64,000 bases of DNA from Sphingomonadales bacterium (lineage in GTDB: Bacteria; Pseudomonadota; Alphaproteobacteria; Sphingomonadales; Sphingomonadaceae), in contig JAFKLT010000034.1 of the NCBI GenBank assembly GCA_017309275.1, forward strand, positions 47,891-111,890, written 5' to 3'. The notes under the pieces were generated by a model. That model made no database searches. It was not told the origin of the DNA and saw nothing but the letters and a program-made list of their open reading frames with translations. This document shows positions 53,775 through 62,564 of this stretch, one piece after another. Within the stretch, counting starts at the first letter, position 1. Each line of letters opens with the position of its first letter. Both the position numbers and the translations under genes were made by a program.

Positions 53775-54221
53775 TCAGGCGGCCGGGGGGACGCCCTTGA
53801 AGCTGTCGGTTCCGGCCCAGCCGCGCTCGGATACGTCGACCATCACATTTTCGGGGCCGGCCATCTTGTACTCGGCATTGTCCTTTGCGGGATTCTTGCC
53901 CAGGCCCTGCGCCAGGTTGACGTCGTGGCGGGGGGCGTAGCCTGAATTTTCGAACCGTTCGACGACGTCGTTGATGTCGTCGCACTGGAAGCCGATGTGG
54001 TGGAGGCCGGTATAGCCCTCGGGAAATTCCATTCCCGCGGCGGGCCGGTTCTTGAAGCAGAGCAGGGCGATATTGATGTGGCCGTCGGTCACATAATAGC
54101 CGCGCGCGTTGCGGCTATCGATCTTGCCGGCGACGGTCCAGCCGAGGACGTCGGTGAAGAAGCCGACCGAATTGTCCGGGTCGGCGGAAGCGATCGCGAC
54201 GTGGCGCAGGCGGGTGGTCAT
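53775..54221 (-). CDS. VOC-family protein
   Basis: A 148-residue VOC unit: H7 (LRHVAIAS), H74/H75 (GLHHIGFQ) and, in the position of the usual Glu, an altered end GPENVMVDVSERGW where D129 or E132 could take its place. This may be a lyase/isomerase-like member with a modified metal site. It follows the aspartate-dehydrogenase-like gene by 26 bp on the same strand and probably belongs to the aminoaromatic cluster. Confidence 0.85.
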   Translation of the reverse strand: MTTRLRHVAIASADPDNSVGFFTDVLGWTVAGKIDSRNARGYYVTDGHINIALLCFKNRPAAGMEFPEGYTGLHHIGFQCDDINDVVERFENSGYAPRHDVNLAQGLGKNPAKDNAEYKMAGPENVMVDVSERGWAGTDSFKGVPPAA

Positions 54222-54247
54222 GATTGGGCCTTTCTGGTTGCGGGAAA

Positions 54248-55051
54248 TCAGGTGCCGATGCGGATCGGGCTGACCAGGTCGTTCAGCGCCGCGACGATGC
54301 TCTGCGCGGTGATCCGGCCGGTTCCGGGATTTTCGATCGTCGGAATATTCTCGATCGCCAGCTCGAAGCGGGCGCTGTCGGAATCGACGACGATGCGATG
54401 CGTGTTGCGTTCGAGCGCGGGGTCGGCCCAGATCTCGAGCCGCGTTCGCGCCGGACCGACGCCCGCCATCCCGAGCGCGGCGGCGACATTGACGTTGGCC
54501 GGAAAGGCGATGGCGCCTTCGAGCGCGCTGCCTTCGAATATCTTCAGCGGTTCCGCGAGATTCGTGAGGTCGATGTTGTTGCGCACGACATGCTCGGCCT
54601 TGACCAGCGACTTGACCGGCTTGCGCGTCACCATCGTCACCGAATGGATCGTCCCGACCGCCGCCGCGCGCACGGCGTCGAGGCCGAGCAGGGCGCCCGT
54701 CGCCAGGACGATGCGCCCGCCATGGTCGCGCGCGATGTCGACGGCCTCGGGCCATTGCATCAGCGCCGCGCCGCTGACGGTCACCAGCGTCTTGCCCGCG
54801 CGCAGCGTCGCGGTTGCGATCTCGCGAAAAGCCGCGGTCGGCGCGCTGTCGACGATGATGTCGGACAGGGCGACGAGCTCGGCGGTATCGACGATCGGAA
54901 CGGGCCTTTGCAGCCCGGCCATCGCCCCCTCCGCCCGCGTGCGGTCGCCGGCCGATACGGCGGCGAGCGTCAGCGGCAGGTCGCTTGCTTCGATATGGCG
55001 CGCGACGACGCGGCCGATGGTGCCGAACCCGGCAATGCCCACTTGTGTCAT
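54248..55051 (-). CDS. L-aspartate dehydrogenase-like NAD(P)-dependent enzyme
   Basis: 267 residues with Rossmann loop VGIAGFGTIGRVVARHI, VDSAPTAAFREIA, a SGAALM turn, TRKP, and C-terminal FPANVNVAAALGMAGVGPARTRLEIWADP with NTHRIVVDS, the aspartate dehydrogenase (NadX/AspDH) signature. Known members interconvert aspartate and iminoaspartate/oxaloacetate. Here it may deaminate an amino acid intermediate, or make one, in the 3-hydroxyanthranilate pathway. Divergent from the plus-strand operon across the repeat-rich promoter. Confidence 0.87.
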   Translation of the reverse strand: MTQVGIAGFGTIGRVVARHIEASDLPLTLAAVSAGDRTRAEGAMAGLQRPVPIVDTAELVALSDIIVDSAPTAAFREIATATLRAGKTLVTVSGAALMQWPEAVDIARDHGGRIVLATGALLGLDAVRAAAVGTIHSVTMVTRKPVKSLVKAEHVVRNNIDLTNLAEPLKIFEGSALEGAIAFPANVNVAAALGMAGVGPARTRLEIWADPALERNTHRIVVDSDSARFELAIENIPTIENPGTGRITAQSIVAALNDLVSPIRIGT

Positions 55052-55097
55052 GCCTGACGCGCTACGGCGTCCGACATATATAAGATAATATCCTTTG

Positions 55098-55185
55098 GCC
55101 GGTCTTCTATCTTGAAAAGCATATAGGGGCGGCGTTGGGCGTACTATATATATTTGAATATAGATAAGCCGGTTTTCTATCTTTG
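55098..55185. promoter_or_regulatory. Duplicated operator-like motif GCCGGTYTTCTATCTT
   Basis: GCCGGTCTTCTATCTTG (55098 on) and GCCGGTTTTCTATCTTTG (55168 on) are near-identical direct repeats 70 bp apart, in an otherwise very AT-rich 196-bp divergent promoter with several GATA/TATC blocks. They flank the start of both transcripts and probably bind a regulator encoded outside the window. Confidence 0.55.
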
Positions 55186-55247
55186 ACGAGCTATGCGTCG
55201 CGGCACACAAGTCGGGCTGACCTTTGCTGACCTTTTGGGGGAAGTCG

Positions 55248-56075
55248 ATGCCGGATGGGCTGAACGGAGATATGCTGACGCTCGCGGCGATGATGCTGGT
55301 GACGGGCGCGGTCGGCGGCGTGATCGCCGGCATGCTCGGCGTCGGCGGCGGCATCGTGATCGTTCCGGTGCTCGACCTCGTCCTCGCGACGCTGGGCGTC
55401 GATGCCGATGTGCGAATGCACGTCACCGTCGCCACCTCGCTCGCGACGATCATTCCCACCGCCATCTCCTCCTCGCGGGCGCATGAAGCGAAGGGCGCCG
55501 TCGATCATGCGCAGCTGAGGCGCTGGGGCATCGCGATCTTCCTGGGCGCGATCGCGGGAGTCGTGCTTGCCAGCCGCGTGTCGGGCGACGTGCTTTCGGC
55601 GGTCTTCGGGATCGTCGCGCTGCTCGTCGCGATCAAGATGCTCCTGCCGCTCGAGGGGCGGCACATCGCCGACGCGATCCCCGGCGGCGCGGCGGGGCAG
55701 CTCATTCCGTTCGCGATCGGCGGCGTCTCCAGCATGATGGGGATCGGCGGCGGCACGCTCAGCGTTCCCGTGATGACGCTTTTCAACGTTCCGATCCACC
55801 GCGCGGTCGGGACGGCGGCGCTGTTCGGCCTGTTGATCAGCGCGCCCGCCACCGTCGCCTTCGTCATCACCGGCTGGAATGTCGAGGACCTGCCGCCCGG
55901 CAGCCTGGGTTATGTCAACCTGATCGGCTTCGCGATCATCGCGCCGGTTTCCTATCTGACGGCGCCGTGGGGCGCGCGGATCGCGCATGCGCTGTCGAAG
56001 CGGAAGCTGAGCCTGATTTTCGGCCTGTTCCTGACCGTCGTGTCGGTACGGATGCTGCTGCGGGCCTTTGGGTGA
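55248..56075 (+). CDS. TauE/SafE-family permease
   Basis: A 275-residue membrane protein with about eight helices and the duplicated glycine-rich loop GMLGVGGGIVIVPVL and SSMMGIGGGTLSVPVM, the TauE/SafE signature. Members export sulfite, sulfoacetate or other organic anions. The ATG at 55248 is chosen because GGGGGAAG lies 5 nt upstream; a TTG eight codons earlier is possible. First gene of the plus-strand aminoaromatic operon, so it may export or import a pathway acid. Confidence 0.92.
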   Translation: MPDGLNGDMLTLAAMMLVTGAVGGVIAGMLGVGGGIVIVPVLDLVLATLGVDADVRMHVTVATSLATIIPTAISSSRAHEAKGAVDHAQLRRWGIAIFLGAIAGVVLASRVSGDVLSAVFGIVALLVAIKMLLPLEGRHIADAIPGGAAGQLIPFAIGGVSSMMGIGGGTLSVPVMTLFNVPIHRAVGTAALFGLLISAPATVAFVITGWNVEDLPPGSLGYVNLIGFAIIAPVSYLTAPWGARIAHALSKRKLSLIFGLFLTVVSVRMLLRAFG

Positions 56076-56243
56076 GATGCGATGGCCGACGTCCTCAAAA
56101 ACGCCCCCTATAAGAAATTCGGCTCGCTCTATGCGCAACGCATATTGGATCGCCGCGCGGCGCTCGCGCAGATCGGAGGCGCCTTGGCGCTCGGCTGCGC
56201 AACCCCGGTGCACGCCCGTCCCACACGAAGGAAAGAACGACGC

Positions 56244-57158
56244 ATGACCCGCTTTGCCCTTGCCACCCGCGCCGCAGCCGAGGGCTTGCGCCCGACGATC
56301 CAGGTCGGCGACGCCTTTCACGACCTGCACGATGCCGCAGCCGCGCATGGCTTTTCCGCGATAGCCGGCGACGTCACCGCGATCATTCGCGACTGGGACG
56401 CACGGCGCGAGGGGCTGTTCGCGCTGGCCGCCGCGCTTGACGGCGCTTCGGGTGCGATCGCGGCGCCCCGGCTTGGCGCTCCGTTCGAACCGCGCCGGAT
56501 TTTCGCCGCCGCGTCGAACTTCATCGAACATGCCGAAGAGATGAAGACCAAGCTGGCCGCGAAGGCGGAGAGCGAACCCTATATCTTCCTCAAGACGATC
56601 GAGAGCGTCGTCGGGCCGAATGCCACGGTCGTGGTGCCGCCGCAGGTGTCGCGCCCCGACTGGGAGGTCGAACTGGGCGTCGTGCTCGGCCGGTCGGGCA
56701 AGAATGTCGCGGTCGATGCGGCGCACGATCTGATCGCCGGCTATACGATCGTCAACGATGTGTCGGCGCGCGACCGCACGCGGCGGACCGACTTTCCCTT
56801 CTCGCACGACTGGTTCCGCGGCAAGAGCTTCGACAGCTTCACGCCGCTGGGTCCCGTGTTCGTGCCGCGCGATTGCCTGGGCGATCCGCACGACATCCGC
56901 CTTGGCCTCAAGGTCAATGGCGAGGCGATGCAGGACGGCAACACCGCCGAGATGATCTTCAACATCTATGAGCAGATCGCCTATCTTTCGACGGTGCTGG
57001 AACTGCGGCCCGGCGACCTGATCGCATCGGGCACGCCCGCCGGGGTCGGCATGGGGCGCGGCGTCTTCCTGAAGGACGGCGACGTCATGGACGCGTGGGT
57101 CGAGGGGATCGGCGAGCTTCGCAATCCCGTTTCGGCGCCGCACCTGCCGCGCGCATGA
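56244..57158 (+). CDS. Fumarylacetoacetate hydrolase-family enzyme
   Basis: 304 residues with an FAH core: FAAASNFIEHAEEM, YIFLKTIESVVGPN, DWEVELGVVLGRSGKNV (metal-binding Glu pair), YTIVNDVSARD and IASGTPAGVGMG. Members hydrolyse or hydrate/decarboxylate 2-oxo acids. Here it may be the 2-oxopent-4-enoate hydratase step or a related C-C cleavage. The ATG at 56244 has AAGGAAAG upstream. The frame stays open 54 codons further up to ATG 56082, encoding a Tat-signal-like leader. Confidence 0.9.
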   Translation: MTRFALATRAAAEGLRPTIQVGDAFHDLHDAAAAHGFSAIAGDVTAIIRDWDARREGLFALAAALDGASGAIAAPRLGAPFEPRRIFAAASNFIEHAEEMKTKLAAKAESEPYIFLKTIESVVGPNATVVVPPQVSRPDWEVELGVVLGRSGKNVAVDAAHDLIAGYTIVNDVSARDRTRRTDFPFSHDWFRGKSFDSFTPLGPVFVPRDCLGDPHDIRLGLKVNGEAMQDGNTAEMIFNIYEQIAYLSTVLELRPGDLIASGTPAGVGMGRGVFLKDGDVMDAWVEGIGELRNPVSAPHLPRA

Positions 57159-58204
57159 CGCCGGGAGTCGCCTTTTCGCGCCGGGCGCTCGCGCTGCCGC
57201 TGCTGGTCGTCGCGGCGATCGCGGCGCTGACGCTGTGGAGCGCGTTCGGCGGGAACTCGCCGCGCGCCGCGCAGGCCGAGGGCGCGCGCACCGTGCGCTT
57301 CAACATGGCGTGGCTGCCGCAGGGCAGCATGGCGGGCATCTTCGTCGCGATCGACAAGGGCTATTTCGCCGACGCGGGGCTGAACGTCGAGCCGGTGCGC
57401 GGCTTTGGCGGGATGCGCACGGCGAACGAGCTCGACCAGGGGATGTTCGAGTTCGCCTATATCGACCCGCTGTCGGTCGCGCTCAACCGGTCGAAGGGCG
57501 GCAAGGTGCGGATGGTCGGCGGCATCAACATGCGGCTTCCGGCCGGTGCCTGCTTCGTCAAGGAACGGCACAGGATCGAAAAGCCCGCCGACCTGGCCGG
57601 CCTGCGCTTCGGCGCCGGGCAAAGCTCGATGATTCAGGCGCTTCTTCCGGCGTGGCTCAAGGGCAATGGCGTCGATCCGGCGCGCGTCGAACAGATTCAG
57701 CTCGACCCCGCGATCGTCGTTTCGTCGCTGGTCGAGGGGCGGATCGACGCCGCCGAATGCTGGCTCGGCAATTCGCTCGCGCTGTTCGACAAGGCGGCGA
57801 AGGCGAAGGGCGTGACGATCGGGCGCATCGGCTATGCCGATTTCGGGCTCGACGTTTACGGCAGCGGTTTTGCGACGCAGGACGCGTTGATCGAAAAGCA
57901 GCCCGATCTGGTGCGCGCTTTCCTGAAGGCGGCGTATCGCGGTTATGCCGACGCGGCGCGCGATCCGAAGGCGGCGCTGGCGATCATCCGCAAATCCTAT
58001 CCGCTGCTCGACGAGGCGGTGACCGAACGGCAGATCCGCGAAACCGCCGCGCTGATGGCGGCAGAGGGCGGGTCGCATCGGCTGACGCCCGAAAAGGTCG
58101 AGCGCACCGTCACCTATCTGCAGGCGAGCGGCCAGCTTCAGGGTTTCGACCAGGCGCCGCAGCTCTTCACCAACGCCTTTCTTCCGATGGGGGCTCAGCC
58201 ATGA
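57155..58204 (+). CDS. ABC transporter substrate-binding protein, NitT/TauT type
   Basis: 349 residues: N-terminal membrane/signal segment (ALALPLLVVAAIAALTLWSAF), then NMT1/THI5-like binding domain (VRFNMAWLPQGSMAGIFVAIDKGYFADAGLNVEPV, GMRTANELDQGMFEFAYID). SBPs of this group bind nitrate, taurine, aromatic sulfonates, pyrimidine precursors or aromatic acids. ATGA overlap with the FAH gene. It supplies the specificity of the importer encoded downstream. Confidence 0.92.
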   Translation: MTPGVAFSRRALALPLLVVAAIAALTLWSAFGGNSPRAAQAEGARTVRFNMAWLPQGSMAGIFVAIDKGYFADAGLNVEPVRGFGGMRTANELDQGMFEFAYIDPLSVALNRSKGGKVRMVGGINMRLPAGACFVKERHRIEKPADLAGLRFGAGQSSMIQALLPAWLKGNGVDPARVEQIQLDPAIVVSSLVEGRIDAAECWLGNSLALFDKAAKAKGVTIGRIGYADFGLDVYGSGFATQDALIEKQPDLVRAFLKAAYRGYADAARDPKAALAIIRKSYPLLDEAVTERQIRETAALMAAEGGSHRLTPEKVERTVTYLQASGQLQGFDQAPQLFTNAFLPMGAQP

Positions 58205-58758
58205 CCGATCCCGCTTCCTACCGCCCGCGCCCGACGCGGCTGGGCCACCTCGTGCTCAAGGTGCGCGACATCGACCGCAGTCTCGCTTTCTATACCGAGG
58301 TGATTGGGCTCGAGGTGTCCGACTGGATCGACCACACCATGGTCTTCCTGCGTGCAGGGCAGGATCATCACGACCTTGCGCTGCTTCAGCTTCCGCCCGG
58401 GCATACGGGCATTCCGGACGGCCATTTCCCGTCGGTCGAGCATTTCTCCTATCGCCTCGAAACGATCGAGGAGATGGAAAAGGTCGCGGCGATGCTCGAC
58501 GCGCGCGGCATCACGATCGACCGCGGCATCGGCAAGCATGGGCCCGGTGCGAACAGCTTCCTCGTCTTCCGCGATCCCGACGGCAACAATGTCGAATTCT
58601 ACACCGACATGACCCAGATCACCGCCGACGATCCCTATGAGCCGTCGGTGTGGGACGGAAAGGACCTGGAAACCTTCGATCGCTGGCATCTTGAGCGCTT
58701 TCTGGTTCCGCCGCCCGCGCGCATCCAGGCGCTGTTGCCGAAGGAGGAAGGCGCGTGA
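58201..58758 (+). CDS. VOC-family dioxygenase/lyase-like protein
   Basis: 185 residues with a complete metal triad H16 (LGHLVLKV), H81 (VEHFSYRL) and E132 (NNVEFYTD), and HHDLALLQLPPG, the pattern of extradiol-dioxygenase-like VOC proteins. The 45-residue C-terminal tail (VWDGKDLETFDRWHLERFL) resembles biphenyl-diol-dioxygenase-related proteins. It sits between the SBP and permease genes of one ABC transporter, coupled on both sides by 4-bp overlaps, so it acts in the same pathway. Confidence 0.9.
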   Translation: MTDPASYRPRPTRLGHLVLKVRDIDRSLAFYTEVIGLEVSDWIDHTMVFLRAGQDHHDLALLQLPPGHTGIPDGHFPSVEHFSYRLETIEEMEKVAAMLDARGITIDRGIGKHGPGANSFLVFRDPDGNNVEFYTDMTQITADDPYEPSVWDGKDLETFDRWHLERFLVPPPARIQALLPKEEGA

Positions 58759-59507
58759 GCAAATTGCTCAATCGCGACGCCGCGATCAGCGCGGGCTTCT
58801 TTCTGCTGATTGGCCTCGCCTGGGAATATGGCGTCCGCTGGTCGGGCGTCCAATCCTATCTGCTGCCGCCGCCGAGCGCGATCCTGGCCGAGCTGTGGCA
58901 GTCGCGTGGACCGATCCTGTCGCAGAGCCTCGTCACGCTGACCGAAGTCTTCTGGGGCTTTCTGATCGCGGTCGCGCTCGGCGTGCCGATCGCGGCGTTC
59001 ATCTATTTCTCGCGTACGGCAAAGCACACCGTTTACCCGCTTTTCGTGGCGCTTCAGAGCATTCCGAAGATTGGGCTCGCACCGCTGATCGTCGTCTGGT
59101 GCGGCTATGGCCTCGCGTCGAAGCTGATCATGGCGTTCCTCTTCGCCTTTTTCCCGATCATCATCGCGACGCTGGGCGGGCTGGCGAGCACGCCGGCACA
59201 TCTTGAGGAACATTTCCGCGCGCTCCGCGCCAGCCCGATGCAGAGTTTCTGGCGGCTGCGCGTGCCTGCCGCGCTGCCCAGCTTTCTCGATGGCTGCAAG
59301 GTCGCGATGCCGCTGGCGGTGATCGGCGCGGTCGTGGGCGAGTTCGTCGGGTCGAATGACGGGCTGGGCAACCTGATCCTGACCGCGTCGGGTTCGGGCC
59401 ACACGACGCTGACCTTTGCGGCGCTGATCGCGGTGACGATCCTGTCGCTCCTTCTCTTCTACGGCGTGGCCTATTGGGAACGCTTCATCTGGTGGCGCGC
59501 AGCATGA
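58755..59507 (+). CDS. ABC transporter permease, NitT/TauT type
   Basis: 250 residues with about six helices and the BPD permease loop EEHFRALRASPMQSFWRLRVPAALPSFLDG. GTG at 58755 overlaps the VOC stop codon (GTGA); this is the only start consistent with the domain. Confidence 0.94.
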   Translation: MSKLLNRDAAISAGFFLLIGLAWEYGVRWSGVQSYLLPPPSAILAELWQSRGPILSQSLVTLTEVFWGFLIAVALGVPIAAFIYFSRTAKHTVYPLFVALQSIPKIGLAPLIVVWCGYGLASKLIMAFLFAFFPIIIATLGGLASTPAHLEEHFRALRASPMQSFWRLRVPAALPSFLDGCKVAMPLAVIGAVVGEFVGSNDGLGNLILTASGSGHTTLTFAALIAVTILSLLLFYGVAYWERFIWWRAA

Positions 59508-60253
59508 AATCGGTGATCTCTCTTTCCGGCACGGGCAAGCTGTTCGGCGGCCGCCAGGTGCTGCAGGATGTCAGCGCAGAGATCGGCGCGGCCGAATTCG
59601 TCTCGATCCTCGGTCCTTCGGGCTGCGGCAAGAGCACGCTGCTTCGCCTGATTGCCGGTCTCGTGGCCTTCGAACAGGGCAGCATCAGCTTCGGCGGGGT
59701 CGAGGTGACGGCGCCGTCGCCGGAGATGGGTTTCGTCTTCCAGACCTCGAACCTGCTGCCGTGGCTGAACGTCCGCGACAATCTGTTGCTCGGGGTCGAC
59801 CTCGACCCGCAGGCGCAGCGTCCCGATGAAGCGACGCTGGCGGCGCTCGTCGAAACGCTGGGTCTCACGGGTTTCGAGGCGAGCTATCCGGCGGAACTGT
59901 CGGGCGGGATGCGTCACCGTGTCGCGATCGGCCAGGCGCTCGCGCGCGGGCCGCAGGTGTTGCTGATGGACGAACCGTTCGGCGCGCTCGATGCGTTGAC
60001 GCGCGACCGGCTCAACATGGAACTGCTCCGGATATGGCAGCGCGACCGCAAGACGGTGTTGCTCGTCACGCACAGCATATCGGAGGCGGTGCTCCTCTCC
60101 GACCGCGTGCTGGTGATGTCCGAACGGCCGGGGACGATCGTCGAGGATGTCCGTATCGACCTGCCGCGTCCGCGCGATCCCAGCACGACGCGCGAGGATC
60201 CGGCGTTCGGCGACTATGTCGTGCGGCTCAGCAAATTGATGGGAGTATCGTGA
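59504..60253 (+). CDS. ABC transporter ATP-binding protein, NitT/TauT type
   Basis: 249 residues with Walker A GPSGCGKST, Q-loop MGFVFQTSNLLPWLNVRDN, signature LSGGMRHRVAIGQAL, Walker B VLLMDEPFGALD and H-loop VTHSISEAVLLSDR. It energises the importer. ATGA overlap with the permease gene. Confidence 0.96.
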   Translation: MKSVISLSGTGKLFGGRQVLQDVSAEIGAAEFVSILGPSGCGKSTLLRLIAGLVAFEQGSISFGGVEVTAPSPEMGFVFQTSNLLPWLNVRDNLLLGVDLDPQAQRPDEATLAALVETLGLTGFEASYPAELSGGMRHRVAIGQALARGPQVLLMDEPFGALDALTRDRLNMELLRIWQRDRKTVLLVTHSISEAVLLSDRVLVMSERPGTIVEDVRIDLPRPRDPSTTREDPAFGDYVVRLSKLMGVS

Positions 60254-61080
60254 TGAACAGCGGTGTGCTGGCGACCGCGGGCGCCGAAATCTATTGGCAG
60301 ACGCATGGCGAAGGGCCCGCCGTCGTGCTCGCGCACGGCATCGGCGGCAATCATGCGATCTGGTATCGGCAGATCGACGCGCTCGCACGGTCGAACCGCG
60401 TCATCACCTTCGACCATCGCGGCTTCGGCCTGTCGCGCGATCTTGACGGGCGCGGGCGCGATGCCTTCGTCGACGACCTCGCGGCATTGCTCGATCATCT
60501 CGGCGAAACCAGGGTCGCGCTGGTCGGCCAGTCGATGGGGGCGGGCACCTGTATCGGTTTCGCGCACCGTGCGCCCGATCGCGTCGCGGCGCTGGCGATC
60601 TGCGACAGCCTGCACGGCATAGCCGAAAACGCCGCGGTGAAGGCGATCATGGATACCGCGCGGCAGAGCGCGGGAGCGCTGTCGCAGATCGAACGCGTCC
60701 TAGGCGCAGGCGCGCCGCGCGACGTTGCGACGCTTTACAGCCAGATCGCGAGTTTCAACGCGGTCGACCGCCACAGCCTGTCGGGACGTTTCGAGGCGCG
60801 TCCGGCCGCCGAGCTTGGCGGCAGGGGGTTTCCGATCCTCTTCCTCTGTGGTGTCGACGACGTGATTTTCCCGATCGAGGCGGTCCGACTGGTGCAGTCG
60901 GAGGTTGCCGGTTCCTTCCTGGTCGAGGTGAACGATGCGGGCCATTCGGCCTTTCTCGAGGCGCCGGTCCAGTTCAACGACACGATCCTGTCGCTGCTCC
61001 AGATGGCTGGCCATGTCGGCAAGGCGGGCGCGGCGCACAGCAACGCCGCCGGCTATGTGCCGGTGGGGGGCGCCGCATGA
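60253..61080 (+). CDS. Alpha/beta hydrolase, enol-lactonase/meta-cleavage hydrolase-like
   Basis: 275 residues: oxyanion region VVLAHGIGGNHAIWYRQ, FDHRGFGLS, nucleophile S94 in VGQSMGAG, acid in LCGVDDVIFPIE and His in NDAGHSAFLE. It resembles 3-oxoadipate enol-lactonases and 2-hydroxymuconate-semialdehyde hydrolases. In this operon it may clear a side product or a hydrolysable intermediate. The start overlaps the ATPase stop by one base. Confidence 0.9.
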   Translation: MNSGVLATAGAEIYWQTHGEGPAVVLAHGIGGNHAIWYRQIDALARSNRVITFDHRGFGLSRDLDGRGRDAFVDDLAALLDHLGETRVALVGQSMGAGTCIGFAHRAPDRVAALAICDSLHGIAENAAVKAIMDTARQSAGALSQIERVLGAGAPRDVATLYSQIASFNAVDRHSLSGRFEARPAAELGGRGFPILFLCGVDDVIFPIEAVRLVQSEVAGSFLVEVNDAGHSAFLEAPVQFNDTILSLLQMAGHVGKAGAAHSNAAGYVPVGGAA

Positions 61081-62555
61081 CGAGCACGGCCTATCCGTTC
61101 GCCGATCGGCCGGTGCTGAACTATGTGGATGGCGCCTTCGTCGAGGGCGAACGTTGGTTCGACAATGTGAATCCCGTCGACTGCCGCGTCGCGGGCCGAG
61201 TGTCGCAAGCGAGCCGCGATCTGGTCGATCGCGCCGTCGCGGCGGGGCGTGCGGCGCTGAAGGGGCCGTGGGGCAAGATGTCGCAGGCCGAGCGGTGCAA
61301 GCTGCTCGTCCGTATCGCCGAGGGGATCGAGGCGCGTTTCGACGAGTTCGCGGCGGCCGAAATCGCCGACACGGGCAAGTCGCTGCAGCAGGCGCGCATG
61401 ATCGACATCCCGCGCGGTGCCGCCAACTTCCGCGCCTTTGCCGCGATCGCCGAGGCACGTGCGATGCCCAGCTTTCGTACTGACCTTGCCGACGGGCGTA
61501 GCGCGATCAACTACGCGATCGCGCGTCCGCTCGGCGTCGTCGCCATCGTCTCACCCTGGAACCTGCCGTTGCTGCTGATGACGTGGAAGGTCGCGCCCGC
61601 GCTCGCCTGCGGCAATGTCGTGGTGGTGAAGCCCAGCGAGGAAACGCCCTCGACTGCAACCCTGCTGGCCGAGGTGATGGATGAAGCGGGGGTGCCCCCT
61701 GGGGTCTTCAACCTTGTTCACGGCTTCGGCGCGGATTCGACAGGCGAATGGCTGACGGCGAACCCCGACATCGATGCGATTACCTTTACCGGGGAGTCGG
61801 CGACGGGCGGCGCGATCATGCGCGTGGCGGCGGCGGGGGTTAAGCCCGTTTCGTTCGAGCTGGGCGGAAAGAATGCGGCGCTGGTCTTTGCCGACTGCGA
61901 TTTCGACGAAGCGGTCGCCGGAACCGTGCGGTCGGTGTTCTCCAATTGCGGGCAAGTATGCCTTTGCACCGAGCGCATCTATGTCGAGCGGCCGATTTTC
62001 GACCGCTTCGTGGAGGCGCTGGCCGAGCGAGCCCGGGCGCTATCGGTTGGGGATCCGTGGTCGGGGGCCGACATGGGGCCGCTGATCTCGCACGGCCACC
62101 GCGACAAGGTGCTGTCATATTATGCGCTCGCGCGGGAGGAAGGCGCGACGATCGTCACCGGCGGCGGCGTGCCTGACCTTGATGGCGCGCTGGCGGGCGG
62201 GGCGTTCGTGCAGCCGACGATCCTGACCGGTCTCGGGCAGGATGCCCGCTGCGTGCGCGAGGAAATCTTCGGTCCCGTCTGTCATATCGCCCCCTTCGAT
62301 GACGAAGAAGAAGCGATCGAACTCGCCAACGACACCGACTATGGTCTTGCCGCCGCGATCTGGACGCGCGACGTCGGCCGGGCGCACCGCGTCGCGGCGC
62401 AGATGGAAACGGGTATCGTCTGGGTCAACGAATGGTTCCTGCGCGATCTTCGTACCCCGTTCGGCGGCATGAAGCTGTCGGGTATCGGCCGCGAGGGCGG
62501 CGAACATTCGCTGGGCTTCTATTCGGAGCCGACCAATATCTGCGTGAAGCTTTAA
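61077..62555 (+). CDS. 2-aminomuconate (2-hydroxymuconate) semialdehyde dehydrogenase
   Basis: A 492-residue ALDH: SPWNLPLLLMTWKVAPALACGN, FTGES, FELGGKNAALV (general base Glu), catalytic C295 in GQVCLC, EEIFGPV and C-terminal GGMKLSGIGREGGEHSLGFYSEPTNICVKL pattern shared with XylG/DmpC/AmnC. It oxidises the muconate semialdehyde with NAD+. With the deaminase and 3-hydroxyanthranilate dioxygenase next to it, 2-aminomuconate semialdehyde is the likely substrate. Confidence 0.92.
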   Translation: MTSTAYPFADRPVLNYVDGAFVEGERWFDNVNPVDCRVAGRVSQASRDLVDRAVAAGRAALKGPWGKMSQAERCKLLVRIAEGIEARFDEFAAAEIADTGKSLQQARMIDIPRGAANFRAFAAIAEARAMPSFRTDLADGRSAINYAIARPLGVVAIVSPWNLPLLLMTWKVAPALACGNVVVVKPSEETPSTATLLAEVMDEAGVPPGVFNLVHGFGADSTGEWLTANPDIDAITFTGESATGGAIMRVAAAGVKPVSFELGGKNAALVFADCDFDEAVAGTVRSVFSNCGQVCLCTERIYVERPIFDRFVEALAERARALSVGDPWSGADMGPLISHGHRDKVLSYYALAREEGATIVTGGGVPDLDGALAGGAFVQPTILTGLGQDARCVREEIFGPVCHIAPFDDEEEAIELANDTDYGLAAAIWTRDVGRAHRVAAQMETGIVWVNEWFLRDLRTPFGGMKLSGIGREGGEHSLGFYSEPTNICVKL

Positions 62556-62564
62556 GAGGGAATT

